Source: JBOZRQ01 sp050789255
Lineage (GTDB): Bacteria; Bacillota; Sulfobacillia; Symbiobacteriales; Symbiobacteriaceae
Direction of reading: 5' to 3'
DNA: 64,000 nucleotides
Assembly: GCA_050789255.1 (NCBI GenBank)
Contig: JBOZRQ010000025.1
Span: forward strand, 62,001 to 126,000
Both the position numbers and the translations under genes were made by a program. The notes beneath the pieces were generated by a model, which saw nothing but the letters and a program-made list of their open reading frames with translations, did no database searches and was not told where the DNA came from. Positions 8,129 to 15,732 of the stretch are shown one piece after another. How positions within the stretch are numbered: the stretch's first letter is position 1; each line of letters starts with the position of its first letter.

Positions 8129-9004
8129 ATGTCAGACTACATGGTCCGGGCCATTGCCGGCGGGGGCAATATTCGCGCCTTCGCTGCCGTCTCCACGGGG
8201 CTGGCGGAGGAGGGGCGCCGCCGTCACGACACCTGGCCCACCGCCACGGCTGCCCTGGGGCGCACCCTAACGGCGGCGGCGCTCATGAGCGCCAACCTGA
8301 AATCCGAGAACGAGTCGATCACCATCCGGATCGATGGCGACGGGCCGGTGGGTGGCGTCATTTGCGACGCCGACGCCCAGGGTCAGGTCCGGGGCTATGT
8401 GCGCAACCCGCACGTAGACCTGGATCTGAAGAATGGCAAGCTCAATGTGTCGGGCGCCGTGGGCAGCGGCTACCTGCACGTCACCCGCCAGCTCGCCCTG
8501 GAAGGCGTCTACACCGGCACCGCCGAGATCATCTCCGGTGAAATCGCCGAAGATATCACCTACTACCTGACCAAGTCCGAGCAGACCCCGTCGGCGGTGG
8601 CGCTGGGGGTGCGGGTTAAGCCGGACGGACACGTGGTCGCGGCCGGCGGCTACCTGGTTCAGCTCCTGCCAGCCACCCCTGATGCCGACCGGGAGCAGCT
8701 GGAGGTCAACCTGCAGGCGCTCGGTGCGGTCAGCAAGGCGGTGGAGGACGGGCTCTCCCCGGAGGAGATCCTCGCCTCGCTCCTCGTCGGCCTCGATCAT
8801 AAGATCCTGGAGCGGCGGGATATTCACTTCGCCTGCCGGTGCAGCCGGGAGCGGGCGCTCGACGCCATGGCGATGGTGTCCGAGGACGATCTGGACGCCC
8901 TGATTCAGGAGGACAAGGGCGCCGAGCTGACCTGCCACTTCTGCAACGAGGTCTACCGCTTCAGCGAAGAGGAGCTCCGCGAGGCCAAGGCCCGGGCTCG
9001 GTAA
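8129..9004 (+). CDS. hslO: Redox-regulated chaperonin Hsp33
   Basis: Holdase chaperone switched on by oxidation and unfolding. The 291-aa product begins MSDYMVRAIAGGGNIRAFAA, as family members do, and ends in the redox switch: four zinc-binding cysteines at about residues 236, 238, 269 and 272 (CRCSRER and CHFC). GGAGGT at 8113-8118 points to ATG 8129; an upstream in-frame ATG at 8054 lies inside the promoter. The gene is not between spoVM and rpmB in Bacillus. It has its own promoter and terminator. Confidence 0.95.
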   Translation: MSDYMVRAIAGGGNIRAFAAVSTGLAEEGRRRHDTWPTATAALGRTLTAAALMSANLKSENESITIRIDGDGPVGGVICDADAQGQVRGYVRNPHVDLDLKNGKLNVSGAVGSGYLHVTRQLALEGVYTGTAEIISGEIAEDITYYLTKSEQTPSAVALGVRVKPDGHVVAAGGYLVQLLPATPDADREQLEVNLQALGAVSKAVEDGLSPEEILASLLVGLDHKILERRDIHFACRCSRERALDAMAMVSEDDLDALIQEDKGAELTCHFCNEVYRFSEEELREAKARAR

Positions 9005-9012
9005 CGCAACAC

Positions 9013-9050
9013 AAAAAACCCGGTCGCCGAGAGGCGACCGGGCTATTTTG
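9013..9050. terminator. Bidirectional terminator between hslO and rpmB
   Basis: Perfect 10-bp stem CCCGGTCGCC (9019-9028) / GGCGACCGGG (9033-9042), loop GAGA, with CTATTTT on the plus side and TTTTTTG on the minus side. It serves both convergent genes. Confidence 0.9.
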
Positions 9051-9071
9051 CAGCAGTGATGGTAAGACGGA

Positions 9072-9263
9072 TTAGATAGCCCGCTGAACCTTACCGCTAC
9101 GGAGGCAACGGGTGCACACGGTCAGGCGGATCGCACGACCGTTCACCAGCGCACGGACCTTCTGGACGTTCGGGGACCAGTTACGCTTGGTGCGAATGTG
9201 GGAGTGGCTGACGGCCATGCCGGTCCAAACACCCTTGCCGCAAACCTCGCAGAGTCTTGCCAA
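9072..9263 (-). CDS. rpmB: 50S ribosomal protein L28
   Basis: Structural protein of the large subunit. The 63-aa product carries LCEVCGKG, SHSHIRTKRNW, PNVQKVRA and a second CTRC pair, so this is the zinc-binding four-cysteine form. The frame is open upstream, but AGGAGGAGGTG on the minus strand is spaced 6-7 bases from TTG at 9263, which gives the normal N-terminus. It runs opposite to hslO and yloU and has its own promoter. Confidence 0.96.
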   Translation of the reverse strand: MARLCEVCGKGVWTGMAVSHSHIRTKRNWSPNVQKVRALVNGRAIRLTVCTRCLRSGKVQRAI

Positions 9264-9327
9264 GGTCGACACCTCCTCCTGGACGAAACCAACAGAGCTC
9301 CAAACCCGCGTACAAAGCACGACATAG

Positions 9328-9357
9328 ATCATAGCATACTAAATGCGATCATGGCAA
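9328..9357 (-). promoter_or_regulatory. Sigma-A-type promoter for rpmB
   Basis: On the minus strand TTGCCA (9357-9352), 18-base spacer, TATGAT (9333-9328), 65 bases upstream of the L28 start. Confidence 0.7.
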
Positions 9358-9520
9358 GCACCGGCGACGGTGATGCTTCGTGTGAAAAGGAAGTACCGTA
9401 AAACCTTACATCTCCAGGGCGATGCACGGCAGGAAATTCCGTGCAGGAGAAAGAACAAAAGCACGGTTGGGCTACCTTTCTGTCCATTTGGCCCAAGCCT
9501 GAAACTGGGGGCTCGCGAGC

Positions 9521-9877
9521 GTGGGGAAAGAGGTCGTCACCGAACTCGGCCGCATCACTCTCTCCGATGAGGTGATTGCCACCATGGCGGGGGTTGCCTC
9601 CACCGAGTGCTACGGCATCGTCGGAATGGCAGGCTCCCTGCGGGATGGTATCGCCGAACTGTTGGGACGGGAGAATCTCTCCAAGGGCGTGGCCGTCTCC
9701 CTGGACGACAACTCGGTGGAGATCGATCTCTACGTCGTAGTGGGTTACGGCACCCGCATCTCGGAGATTGCCCGCAACGTCACTGACAAGGTTCGCTATG
9801 TTGTGGAGAGCAGCACTGGGCTGAAGGTTACCGGTGTGCATATCCATGTGCAAGGGGTCAAGGTAGGGCACGCTTAG
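9521..9877 (+). CDS. yloU: Asp23/Gls24-family protein YloU
   Basis: Small (118 aa) envelope-associated protein of the Asp23 family, of unclear function and nearly always encoded before a FakA-type gene. Recognisable by GRITLSDEVIATMAGVASTECYGI, VEIDLYVVVGYGTRI, and the late VKVTGVHIHVQGV-type strand. GTG start with a weak GGGGG 10 bases upstream. The preceding ~160 bases should contain its promoter, but none is convincing. Confidence 0.9.
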   Translation: MGKEVVTELGRITLSDEVIATMAGVASTECYGIVGMAGSLRDGIAELLGRENLSKGVAVSLDDNSVEIDLYVVVGYGTRISEIARNVTDKVRYVVESSTGLKVTGVHIHVQGVKVGHA

Positions 9878-9939
9878 TATGAGCACTGCCAGGCGCACGG
9901 CCCGGGGCCGCGCCAGGCGGTACGAGGAGGCACCCGTAG

Positions 9940-11658
9940 TTGAGTCACGCGATCGACGGCAAACAACTGAAGCAAATGATCCTCCACGGCGCCGCCAAGC
10001 TGGAGGCACTGAAGGACCAAGTTAACGCACTCAACGTGTTCCCCGTGCCTGACGGCGACACGGGCACCAACATGTCCATGACCATGGTTTCGGCGACCCG
10101 GGAGGTGGAGCGGGCCAAGGACCGCACCGTCTCCGAGGTGGCGGCAGCCGTGGCCCAGGGCAGCCTCATGGGCGCCCGCGGCAACTCCGGCGTCATTCTC
10201 TCCCAGCTCTTCCGCGGCTTCGCCAAGGGCTGTGACGGCAAGGCCACCCTGGACGGCAAGGCGCTCGCCCAGGCCTTCCAGGACGGCGTGGAGACCGCCT
10301 ACAAGGCCGTGATGAAGCCCGTGGAGGGCACCATCCTCACCGTAGCGCGTGAGTCGGCTGCGGCGGCCGTGGCTGCCGCCAAGCGGCAGAACGACCCGGT
10401 CAAGATCATGCAGATCACCGTGGAGGCCGCCGAGGCCTCCCTCGCCCGGACCCCCGAGCTGCTTCCCGTACTGAAGAAGGCCGGCGTGGTCGACTCCGGC
10501 GGCAAGGGCTTCTCGGTCATCCTGCACGGCTACCTGGAGGCGCTGACCCAGGGCGAGGCCGTCGAGGCCGCCCCGTCGGCTGTGGCGCCGGCACCGGCTC
10601 CCGCCCCTGTCCGGGCGGAGAAGCATGACGTCTCCCCCGCCGCCAAGATCGACTTCAAGGTGGATGAGGAGATCTCGGAGATCAAGTTCCCGTATGACTG
10701 CGAGCTCTTCATTCGGCGCCCCAAGGGCGGCAAGCCGATCGACAACGAGGAGGTAGCCCGGGGCCTGGAGCCCATGGGCGACTCGATCTACGTGGTGGGC
10801 GGCGAGGATCTCGCCAAGGTCCACATCCACTCCGACAACCCCGGTCCGGTCCTGTCGTTGTGCATCCAGTACGGTGATCTGATCGATATTGTGATTCACA
10901 ACATGCGGGAGCAGCATGAGGACCTGCTGGAGCACGCGCAGCGTGCCCAGGCGGGCGCCGCTGAGCCCGAACCTGCCGGCCCCGAGCCGGTCAACCCCGA
11001 CGCCACCGGCGTGGTGGCGGTCGCCGTGGGCGATGGCCTGGAGGCGATCTTCCGCTCCCTGGGCGCCGCCGAGATCATCCACGGCGGGCAGACCATGAAC
11101 CCCTCCACCCAGGACCTGCTGGAGGCGATCGAGAACTGCCCGGCCCACCAGGTCTTCGTTCTGCCCAACAATAAGAACATCATCCTGGCGGCCGAGCAGG
11201 CGGCGGCGCTGACCGACAAGAAGGTCTTCGTCATCCCCTCCCGCTCGATTCCGCAGGGCGTGGCCGCCATGGTCTCGTGGATGCCCGAAGGCGAGGGCGA
11301 GAAGCTCCAGAAGGCGATGGTCCGGGGCATGGAAGACGTGCAGACCGGCGAGATCACCTTCTCGGTGCGGGACACCGTCTTCGGTGATATCGAGATCAAG
11401 GAAGGCGATATCCTCGGCCTCTGGAACGGGCAGATCAAGCTGACCGGCAAGAGCCCCGAGGAGGTCATGGCGAACCTGCTTGAGCAGATGGTCGCCGAAC
11501 GTGGCGGCGAGGTGATCTCGGTCTACTGGGGCGAGGGCATCGACGAGGCCCGGGCCGAGGCGCTGGGCCAGCAGCTCGCAGCCAAGTTCCCCGACCACGA
11601 GGTGGAGGTCCGCTACGGCGGCCAGCCGCTCTACTTCTACGTCTTTAGTCTCGAATAG
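9940..11658 (+). CDS. fakA: DAK2-domain fatty acid kinase-like protein (YloV/FakA)
   Basis: In other Gram-positives FakA phosphorylates fatty acids presented by a DegV-type FakB protein, feeding exogenous fatty acids to phospholipid synthesis. The 572-aa protein has an N-terminal DAK2 kinase domain (residues 1-200) with the metal-binding NVFPVPDGDTGTNMSMTM segment, an Ala/Pro-rich linker near 205-230, and the C-terminal FakA domain (to the end). TTG start at 9940 with GAGGAGG 9 bases ahead. No fakB is in the window. It follows yloU by 62 bases and ends with a strong terminator. Confidence 0.9.
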   Translation: MSHAIDGKQLKQMILHGAAKLEALKDQVNALNVFPVPDGDTGTNMSMTMVSATREVERAKDRTVSEVAAAVAQGSLMGARGNSGVILSQLFRGFAKGCDGKATLDGKALAQAFQDGVETAYKAVMKPVEGTILTVARESAAAAVAAAKRQNDPVKIMQITVEAAEASLARTPELLPVLKKAGVVDSGGKGFSVILHGYLEALTQGEAVEAAPSAVAPAPAPAPVRAEKHDVSPAAKIDFKVDEEISEIKFPYDCELFIRRPKGGKPIDNEEVARGLEPMGDSIYVVGGEDLAKVHIHSDNPGPVLSLCIQYGDLIDIVIHNMREQHEDLLEHAQRAQAGAAEPEPAGPEPVNPDATGVVAVAVGDGLEAIFRSLGAAEIIHGGQTMNPSTQDLLEAIENCPAHQVFVLPNNKNIILAAEQAAALTDKKVFVIPSRSIPQGVAAMVSWMPEGEGEKLQKAMVRGMEDVQTGEITFSVRDTVFGDIEIKEGDILGLWNGQIKLTGKSPEEVMANLLEQMVAERGGEVISVYWGEGIDEARAEALGQQLAAKFPDHEVEVRYGGQPLYFYVFSLE

Positions 11659-11667
11659 CTTCTAGAC

Positions 11668-11695
11668 CCCCGGGCGACGGCGCCCGGGGGTTTTG
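11668..11695 (+). terminator. Rho-independent terminator after fakA
   Basis: 10-bp GC stem CCCCCGGGCG (11668-11677) / CGCCCGGGGG (11682-11691), loop ACGG, then TTTT. Confidence 0.92.
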
Positions 11696-11958
11696 CGTTC
11701 GGCCCGGCCCAACGGCGGCGCCCTTCCCTATAATCGCCCTGGCCTTGTCAAATCGTGTGGCGAAGTTACTGCTCCCGGCCACCGCAAGCCCTTCTAGTAG
11801 AACCCCGCTGGCTGCCCCGATTCGCATGGCTTGACTCGCCTCTCATGGGTGAAGTCACTTGCATCTAGGGCTGGTATCCGTGCTCACCCTTTAGCCCAGT
11901 GGGTGTGAAATCCGCACCCCGGTGACGGGGGACGATCCAGCTTTGCATGGCGCACCCT

Positions 11959-11995
11959 GCCTTGGGAAGCTGCGCTCCTGCAATAATGGCGCGAG
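11959..11995 (+). repeat. Direct repeat, copy A of a 37-bp motif
   Basis: Shares about 29 of 37 positions with 12104-12140; both end in TGCAA, four to five variable bases and GCGCGAG. Confidence 0.5.
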
Positions 11996-12103
11996 GGGGC
12001 TGGCGCTCCCACGGCCGGCCTGGCGGAGGTCGGGGTGAGCATGGTCCACCATTCCCGGGGGCGGCAAATTTGGTACGAGACATCCCTCGCTCAGGTTCTG
12101 CAA

Positions 12104-12140
12104 GCCCTGGGGGGCTGCCCTCGTGCAAACATAGCGCGAG
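12104..12140 (+). repeat. Direct repeat, copy B of a 37-bp motif
   Basis: Second copy. Its 3' half can fold as CTCGTGC / GCGCGAG with one G-T pair. It lies 55 bases before the lipoprotein gene. Confidence 0.5.
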
Positions 12141-12194
12141 TGCAACCAGGAACAGCTGGGCTCGTCCTACGGGGAGAAGGGGTTGTGAGACATT

Positions 12195-13265
12195 ATGTCA
12201 CGAAGGTTGGCCCTGGCACTGGCCCTGATGTTGCTGGCGGGCTGCTCCTCACCGTCGCCCGCAGTTCTAACCCCGCGGGTTGCCCCCTCGGCGCAGCCGG
12301 AAGTCTCGCAAACCCCCTGGTACGAGGAGCCTGCCCAGGCCATCGCGACCCTGTGCGACGGCAAGGTTGGGTCCGCCAAAGAGAACACCCTGCCGCAGGC
12401 GATCATGCGGTTCCTGGCGGCGGCGCCCGCCTCGGTAGCCGACCCGCTCACGGAGTTGGCGTCCCGGTCCAAGTGCCTGCACCTGGACCTGGTCACCGCG
12501 GACCCGCCGCTCGCCGTGGGCTGGATGCTCAACGGGATGGGCGCCGTCCTCTGGCAGGAGGGGGGCACCTGGAAGGCCGCCCCGATGACGTCCCCGGCGG
12601 AGACCCCCGAGATCCTGCTCCAGACCGACTGGCCCGAGGGGCGGGAGGTGGTGCTGGCGGGGCACATCAGCGGGACCGGCGGGTACGGGTCCATCACGGT
12701 CCTGAGGCAGCAGGGTGACCAATGGCAGGTAATCACCCAGTCGGACCGCTACGGAAAATTCACCGTGAGGGCCCTGGGAACCGACCTGCTGCTGGTAACA
12801 GCCCGCAAGTATGAGAATCAGCCGCTGGCCTGGGCGGCCAACTGCTGCGTGCCCACGAACTATCAGTGGCTCTGGAAGCGGGAGGCGGGGACCTACAAGG
12901 TGGTCGCCGAGCGGTTGGTGCCCACCCCGTACTACTCGCTGAACGTCTTCTTGGGGGCGCTGCGGTTCGGCCAGCCCGACTGGCTGCCCAAGGTGGGGAC
13001 TGCGGCCGCAGCGGAGCAGGCTCGGGTGCTCGGGCTCGACCGTGCAGCGGTAGGTTTCGTTACCGCAGGGGGGCTCGCACCGCCGGTCACCGAGGCTGAG
13101 ATGTTCGCCTGGGAAGCGCTTCCCGCAGCGTATCGCCGACCGCTGCCGCCGGTGGAGAGCCTGAAGTTCACCTTGCCGGTCACTGATGGCGCTGTCCCCT
13201 TGGTGCAGGTGGAGCTCACATGGCGCGACGGTGCCTGGCTCGTAACCGCAGTCGCTGCGAAGTAA
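12195..13265 (+). CDS. Predicted lipoprotein, unknown function
   Basis: A 356-aa exported protein with a classic lipoprotein signal: MSRRLALALALMLLAGCSS, Cys at about residue 16 after LLAG. The mature part has a proline-rich linker and then beta-rich segments (VVLAGHISGTGGYGSITVLR, then WQVITQSDRYGKFTVRALG), with no motif I recognise. It lies downstream of the 500-base region with the duplicated motif. A GAAGGGG at 12176-12182 is an acceptable ribosome-binding site. Confidence 0.7.
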   Translation: MSRRLALALALMLLAGCSSPSPAVLTPRVAPSAQPEVSQTPWYEEPAQAIATLCDGKVGSAKENTLPQAIMRFLAAAPASVADPLTELASRSKCLHLDLVTADPPLAVGWMLNGMGAVLWQEGGTWKAAPMTSPAETPEILLQTDWPEGREVVLAGHISGTGGYGSITVLRQQGDQWQVITQSDRYGKFTVRALGTDLLLVTARKYENQPLAWAANCCVPTNYQWLWKREAGTYKVVAERLVPTPYYSLNVFLGALRFGQPDWLPKVGTAAAAEQARVLGLDRAAVGFVTAGGLAPPVTEAEMFAWEALPAAYRRPLPPVESLKFTLPVTDGAVPLVQVELTWRDGAWLVTAVAAK

Positions 13266-13319
13266 AAATCTCCGTGGCTACGGCAGGAGTTGACCCTTCT
13301 TACGCCAAAATCCTCGCAC

Positions 13320-14927
13320 ATGAAGCTATACAACTTTGCATATGATTGGGCGCCGCGCGTGGAGACCCTCACCCGGCGCCTGGTGGCGGTGCCCAGCGTG
13401 GTGGGCACCCCCGGTGAGATCGACTGCGCCCGGGTTATTCACGAGTGGTTGAAGCAATTGCCCTACTTCCATGCCCACCCCGACCACCTGCTGCTCCAGC
13501 GCACCACAAACGACCCGCATGAGCGCTACAACGTGCTGGCGCTGGTGCGGGGTTCCGGCGCGCCGGCAGACGGCGCCCCGACCTGCGTGCTGATGGGCCA
13601 TTTCGACACGGTGGACATCCAGGACTACGGCTCGCTCACGCCCCTGGCCTGCAGCCCGGATGAGCTGGCCCGAGCCACCGGGCTCGACCCCGACTACATG
13701 TGCGGCCGGGGCAGCCTGGACATGAAGAGCGGTCTGGCCGCCCACATGGCGGTGCTGGAGCGCTTTGCAGCGGGGGAGGGGCCGCAGGATCGCTGCCTGC
13801 TCTTCGCTGCTACCCCCGACGAGGAGGATGGCTCCCACGGCATCCTCTCGGTGGTCGAGGGCCTGCCCGAGCTGACCGCCCGGTGGGGACTGAGCCTGCA
13901 GGGCGCCATCAACACCGATTACACGGCGCCCAGGTATGAGGGCGACCCCGCCCGGTACATCTACGCCGGCACCATCGGCAAGCTGCTGCCCTCGCTCTTC
14001 GTGGCCGGGGCGGAGACCCACGTGGGCGAGCCCTTCTCGGGCTTCGACCCCAACTGGCTGGCCGCCGAGGTGACCCGCCGGGTCGACTACAACCCCGACC
14101 TGTGCGAGGAGGCGCTGGGCGAGGTGACGCCCCCGCCGGTCTCCCTGAAACTGACCGACCGCAAGGAGTTCTACACGGTGCAGACCGCCGCAGCGGCCTG
14201 GGCCTACTTCAACTGGTTCACCCTGCTCCTGAGCCCCGCCGAGGTGCTGGAGCGCTTCCGCACCGTGGTGGCGGAGGCATTCGGGGAGCTTGCCGCCGAA
14301 CTCAAGAGCAGGGCTGCCCAGTACACCCGTCGTGTCGGCTCGCCCACGCGCCTGGTCGCGGTGGACCCCCGGGTGTACACCTACGCCGAGCTCTCCGCCC
14401 ACGTGGCGCGACAGCAACCGGACTTTGAGCGGGAGACCGCCGAGCGCCTGATGCAGGAGCCCGGCCTCGACCTGCGGGCCTTCTCCTGCCGCATGACCGA
14501 GGAGCTCTGGCGGGTGGCCGGCCTGCCCGCCCCGGCCGCGGTGGTCGGGTTCGCTCAGGTCTACAGCCCGCCGCTGTGCCTCAGCCAGGAGGCCCCGCTC
14601 ATGCAGAGTGCCCTGTCCGCCGCCCACAGCGTGGGCGAGGAGACGGGCCTGGACCTGCAGGTGAGGAACTTCTTCCCCTACATCTCCGACATGAGCTTCC
14701 TGGGCTGCCCCGACTCTCCCCAAGCGCTGGCGGCCCTGCGGGGCAACAGCCCCGGCTGGGGCTACCACTACAAGGTCGACCACGAGGCCCATGCCCGCCT
14801 GAACCTGCCAGTGATCAACATCGGCCCCTGGGGGGAGGGCGCCCACTCCCGCACCGAGCGGGTGGAGAAGTCCTACGCATTCGGCGTCGTCCCCGAACTG
14901 GTGTGGAGGACGATCCAGGGAGGCTGA
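13320..14927 (+). CDS. M20-family metallopeptidase, RocB-like
   Basis: Zinc-dependent peptidase/deacylase related to the arginine-utilisation protein RocB. Metal-ligand motifs are visible: GHFDTVD (first His/Asp), GRGSLDMKSGLAAHMA (bridging Asp and the following Lys-Ser), DEEDGSHG (catalytic Glu pair). Full-length RocB proteins are about 550 aa; here 535 from ATG 13320 (MKLYNFAYDWAPRVE). An in-frame TTG at 13290 is also possible, but AGGAG touches it directly; neither start has an ideal site. No other arginine-catabolism gene is present, so the substrate is open. It ends 4 bases before the next gene. Confidence 0.8.
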   Translation: MKLYNFAYDWAPRVETLTRRLVAVPSVVGTPGEIDCARVIHEWLKQLPYFHAHPDHLLLQRTTNDPHERYNVLALVRGSGAPADGAPTCVLMGHFDTVDIQDYGSLTPLACSPDELARATGLDPDYMCGRGSLDMKSGLAAHMAVLERFAAGEGPQDRCLLFAATPDEEDGSHGILSVVEGLPELTARWGLSLQGAINTDYTAPRYEGDPARYIYAGTIGKLLPSLFVAGAETHVGEPFSGFDPNWLAAEVTRRVDYNPDLCEEALGEVTPPPVSLKLTDRKEFYTVQTAAAAWAYFNWFTLLLSPAEVLERFRTVVAEAFGELAAELKSRAAQYTRRVGSPTRLVAVDPRVYTYAELSAHVARQQPDFERETAERLMQEPGLDLRAFSCRMTEELWRVAGLPAPAAVVGFAQVYSPPLCLSQEAPLMQSALSAAHSVGEETGLDLQVRNFFPYISDMSFLGCPDSPQALAALRGNSPGWGYHYKVDHEAHARLNLPVINIGPWGEGAHSRTERVEKSYAFGVVPELVWRTIQGG

Positions 14928-14931
14928 TCCC

Positions 14932-15675
14932 ATGCGCCTGGCAGTCATCGGTGATATGCATGGAAACGCCGTGGCGTTTGAGGCCGTGATGGCCGACCTG
15001 AAGCGGCAGGGCCCGGATGCCGTGGTCTGCCTGGGCGATGTGGTCTTCAAGGGACCACAGCCGCAGGAATGTGCGGACATGTTGCGGAGCCTGAACCCCC
15101 TGGCAACGGTGCGTGGGAACAACGACCATTTGCTGACGCACTGGCCCTTCCCGTCGTACAACCCGGCCAACGCCAAGCACGAGGCGGTCCGCCGCGACTA
15201 CGAGTACACCATCGCACGGCTGACACCCAAGGACAGCGAGTGGCTCGGGAACCTGCCCGAACTGGTCACCCTGCACCTGGAGGGCGTGCAGGTGGAGCTC
15301 TTCCACGCCTCGCCGCGGTTGATGGACGTGGCCGTCCTGCCATGGGCGCCGCTGGATGAGCTCTGCGCCCTGCCTGCCGACAAGGCGACCCGGCTGGCCC
15401 TGTGTGGGCATCTCCACCACGCCTTCGCCAGGCAGGCCCGGGGCGTACAGGTGGTCAACCCGGGCTCCGTCGCTCTCTCCTGTGACTGGGACAACCGTGC
15501 GGCCTATGCGATCATCGACATTGAAGGCGGAAATCTGGCTGTGCAGCTGCGCCGGGTCGCCTACGAGATCGAGGAAGCGATCCGGGCAGCCGAGGAGCGG
15601 GCGATGCCCGACCTGGAGGCGTTTACCTTTAATACCCGCAGCGCCAGGTACCCTTTCGACCCCCGGTTCTGGTAG
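14932..15675 (+). CDS. Calcineurin-like metallophosphoesterase
   Basis: Two-metal phosphoesterase of the YfcE/MJ0936-like family. All signatures appear in order: AVIGDMHGN, CLGDVVFKGP, VRGNNDH, LFHASPR and LCGHLHHAF, then VVNPGSVALSCDWD. The 247-aa length suits a single-domain enzyme. It is coupled to the upstream peptidase gene by a 4-base gap. Substrate unknown. Confidence 0.85.
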   Translation: MRLAVIGDMHGNAVAFEAVMADLKRQGPDAVVCLGDVVFKGPQPQECADMLRSLNPLATVRGNNDHLLTHWPFPSYNPANAKHEAVRRDYEYTIARLTPKDSEWLGNLPELVTLHLEGVQVELFHASPRLMDVAVLPWAPLDELCALPADKATRLALCGHLHHAFARQARGVQVVNPGSVALSCDWDNRAAYAIIDIEGGNLAVQLRRVAYEIEEAIRAAEERAMPDLEAFTFNTRSARYPFDPRFW

Positions 15676-15685
15676 TGCGGCAGAG

Positions 15686-15714
15686 GAATTGTTCGCCCCG
15701 AGAGCGAACAGTTC
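15686..15714. other. Hairpin before recG
   Basis: GAATTGTTCGC (15686-15696) / GCGAACAGTTC (15704-15714), 11 bp with one G-T pair and a 7-base loop, immediately before the recG ribosome-binding site (GAGGTG, 15719-15724). No T-tract. It could be an mRNA structure or a binding site. Confidence 0.5.
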
Positions 15715-15732
15715 TCCTGAGGTGAAACGACC

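Larger units (their letters stand above)
11700..12194. other. Long intergenic region with a duplicated 37-bp motif
   Basis: About 500 bases with no credible coding frame: those present lack ribosome-binding sites and have odd composition. It holds several short inverted repeats and two related 37-bp segments (listed separately). No riboswitch consensus could be matched, so function is unknown. Confidence 0.5.

Noticed and set aside
11860..11945. Cobalamin-riboswitch-like string (GGTGTGAAATCCGCACC followed by CCCCGGTGAC)
   Set aside because: Lacks the rest of the B12 core, and the downstream gene is 250 bases away and is not a cobalamin gene.
12035..12718. 227-codon plus-strand open frame overlapping the lipoprotein gene
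   Set aside because: Pro/Gly/Arg-rich shadow frame; the lipoprotein frame has a signal peptide and lipobox.
15686..15714. SOS (LexA) box before recG
   Set aside because: The GAAC-N4-GTTC order is not present; the arms are outward-facing GTTCGC/GCGAAC.
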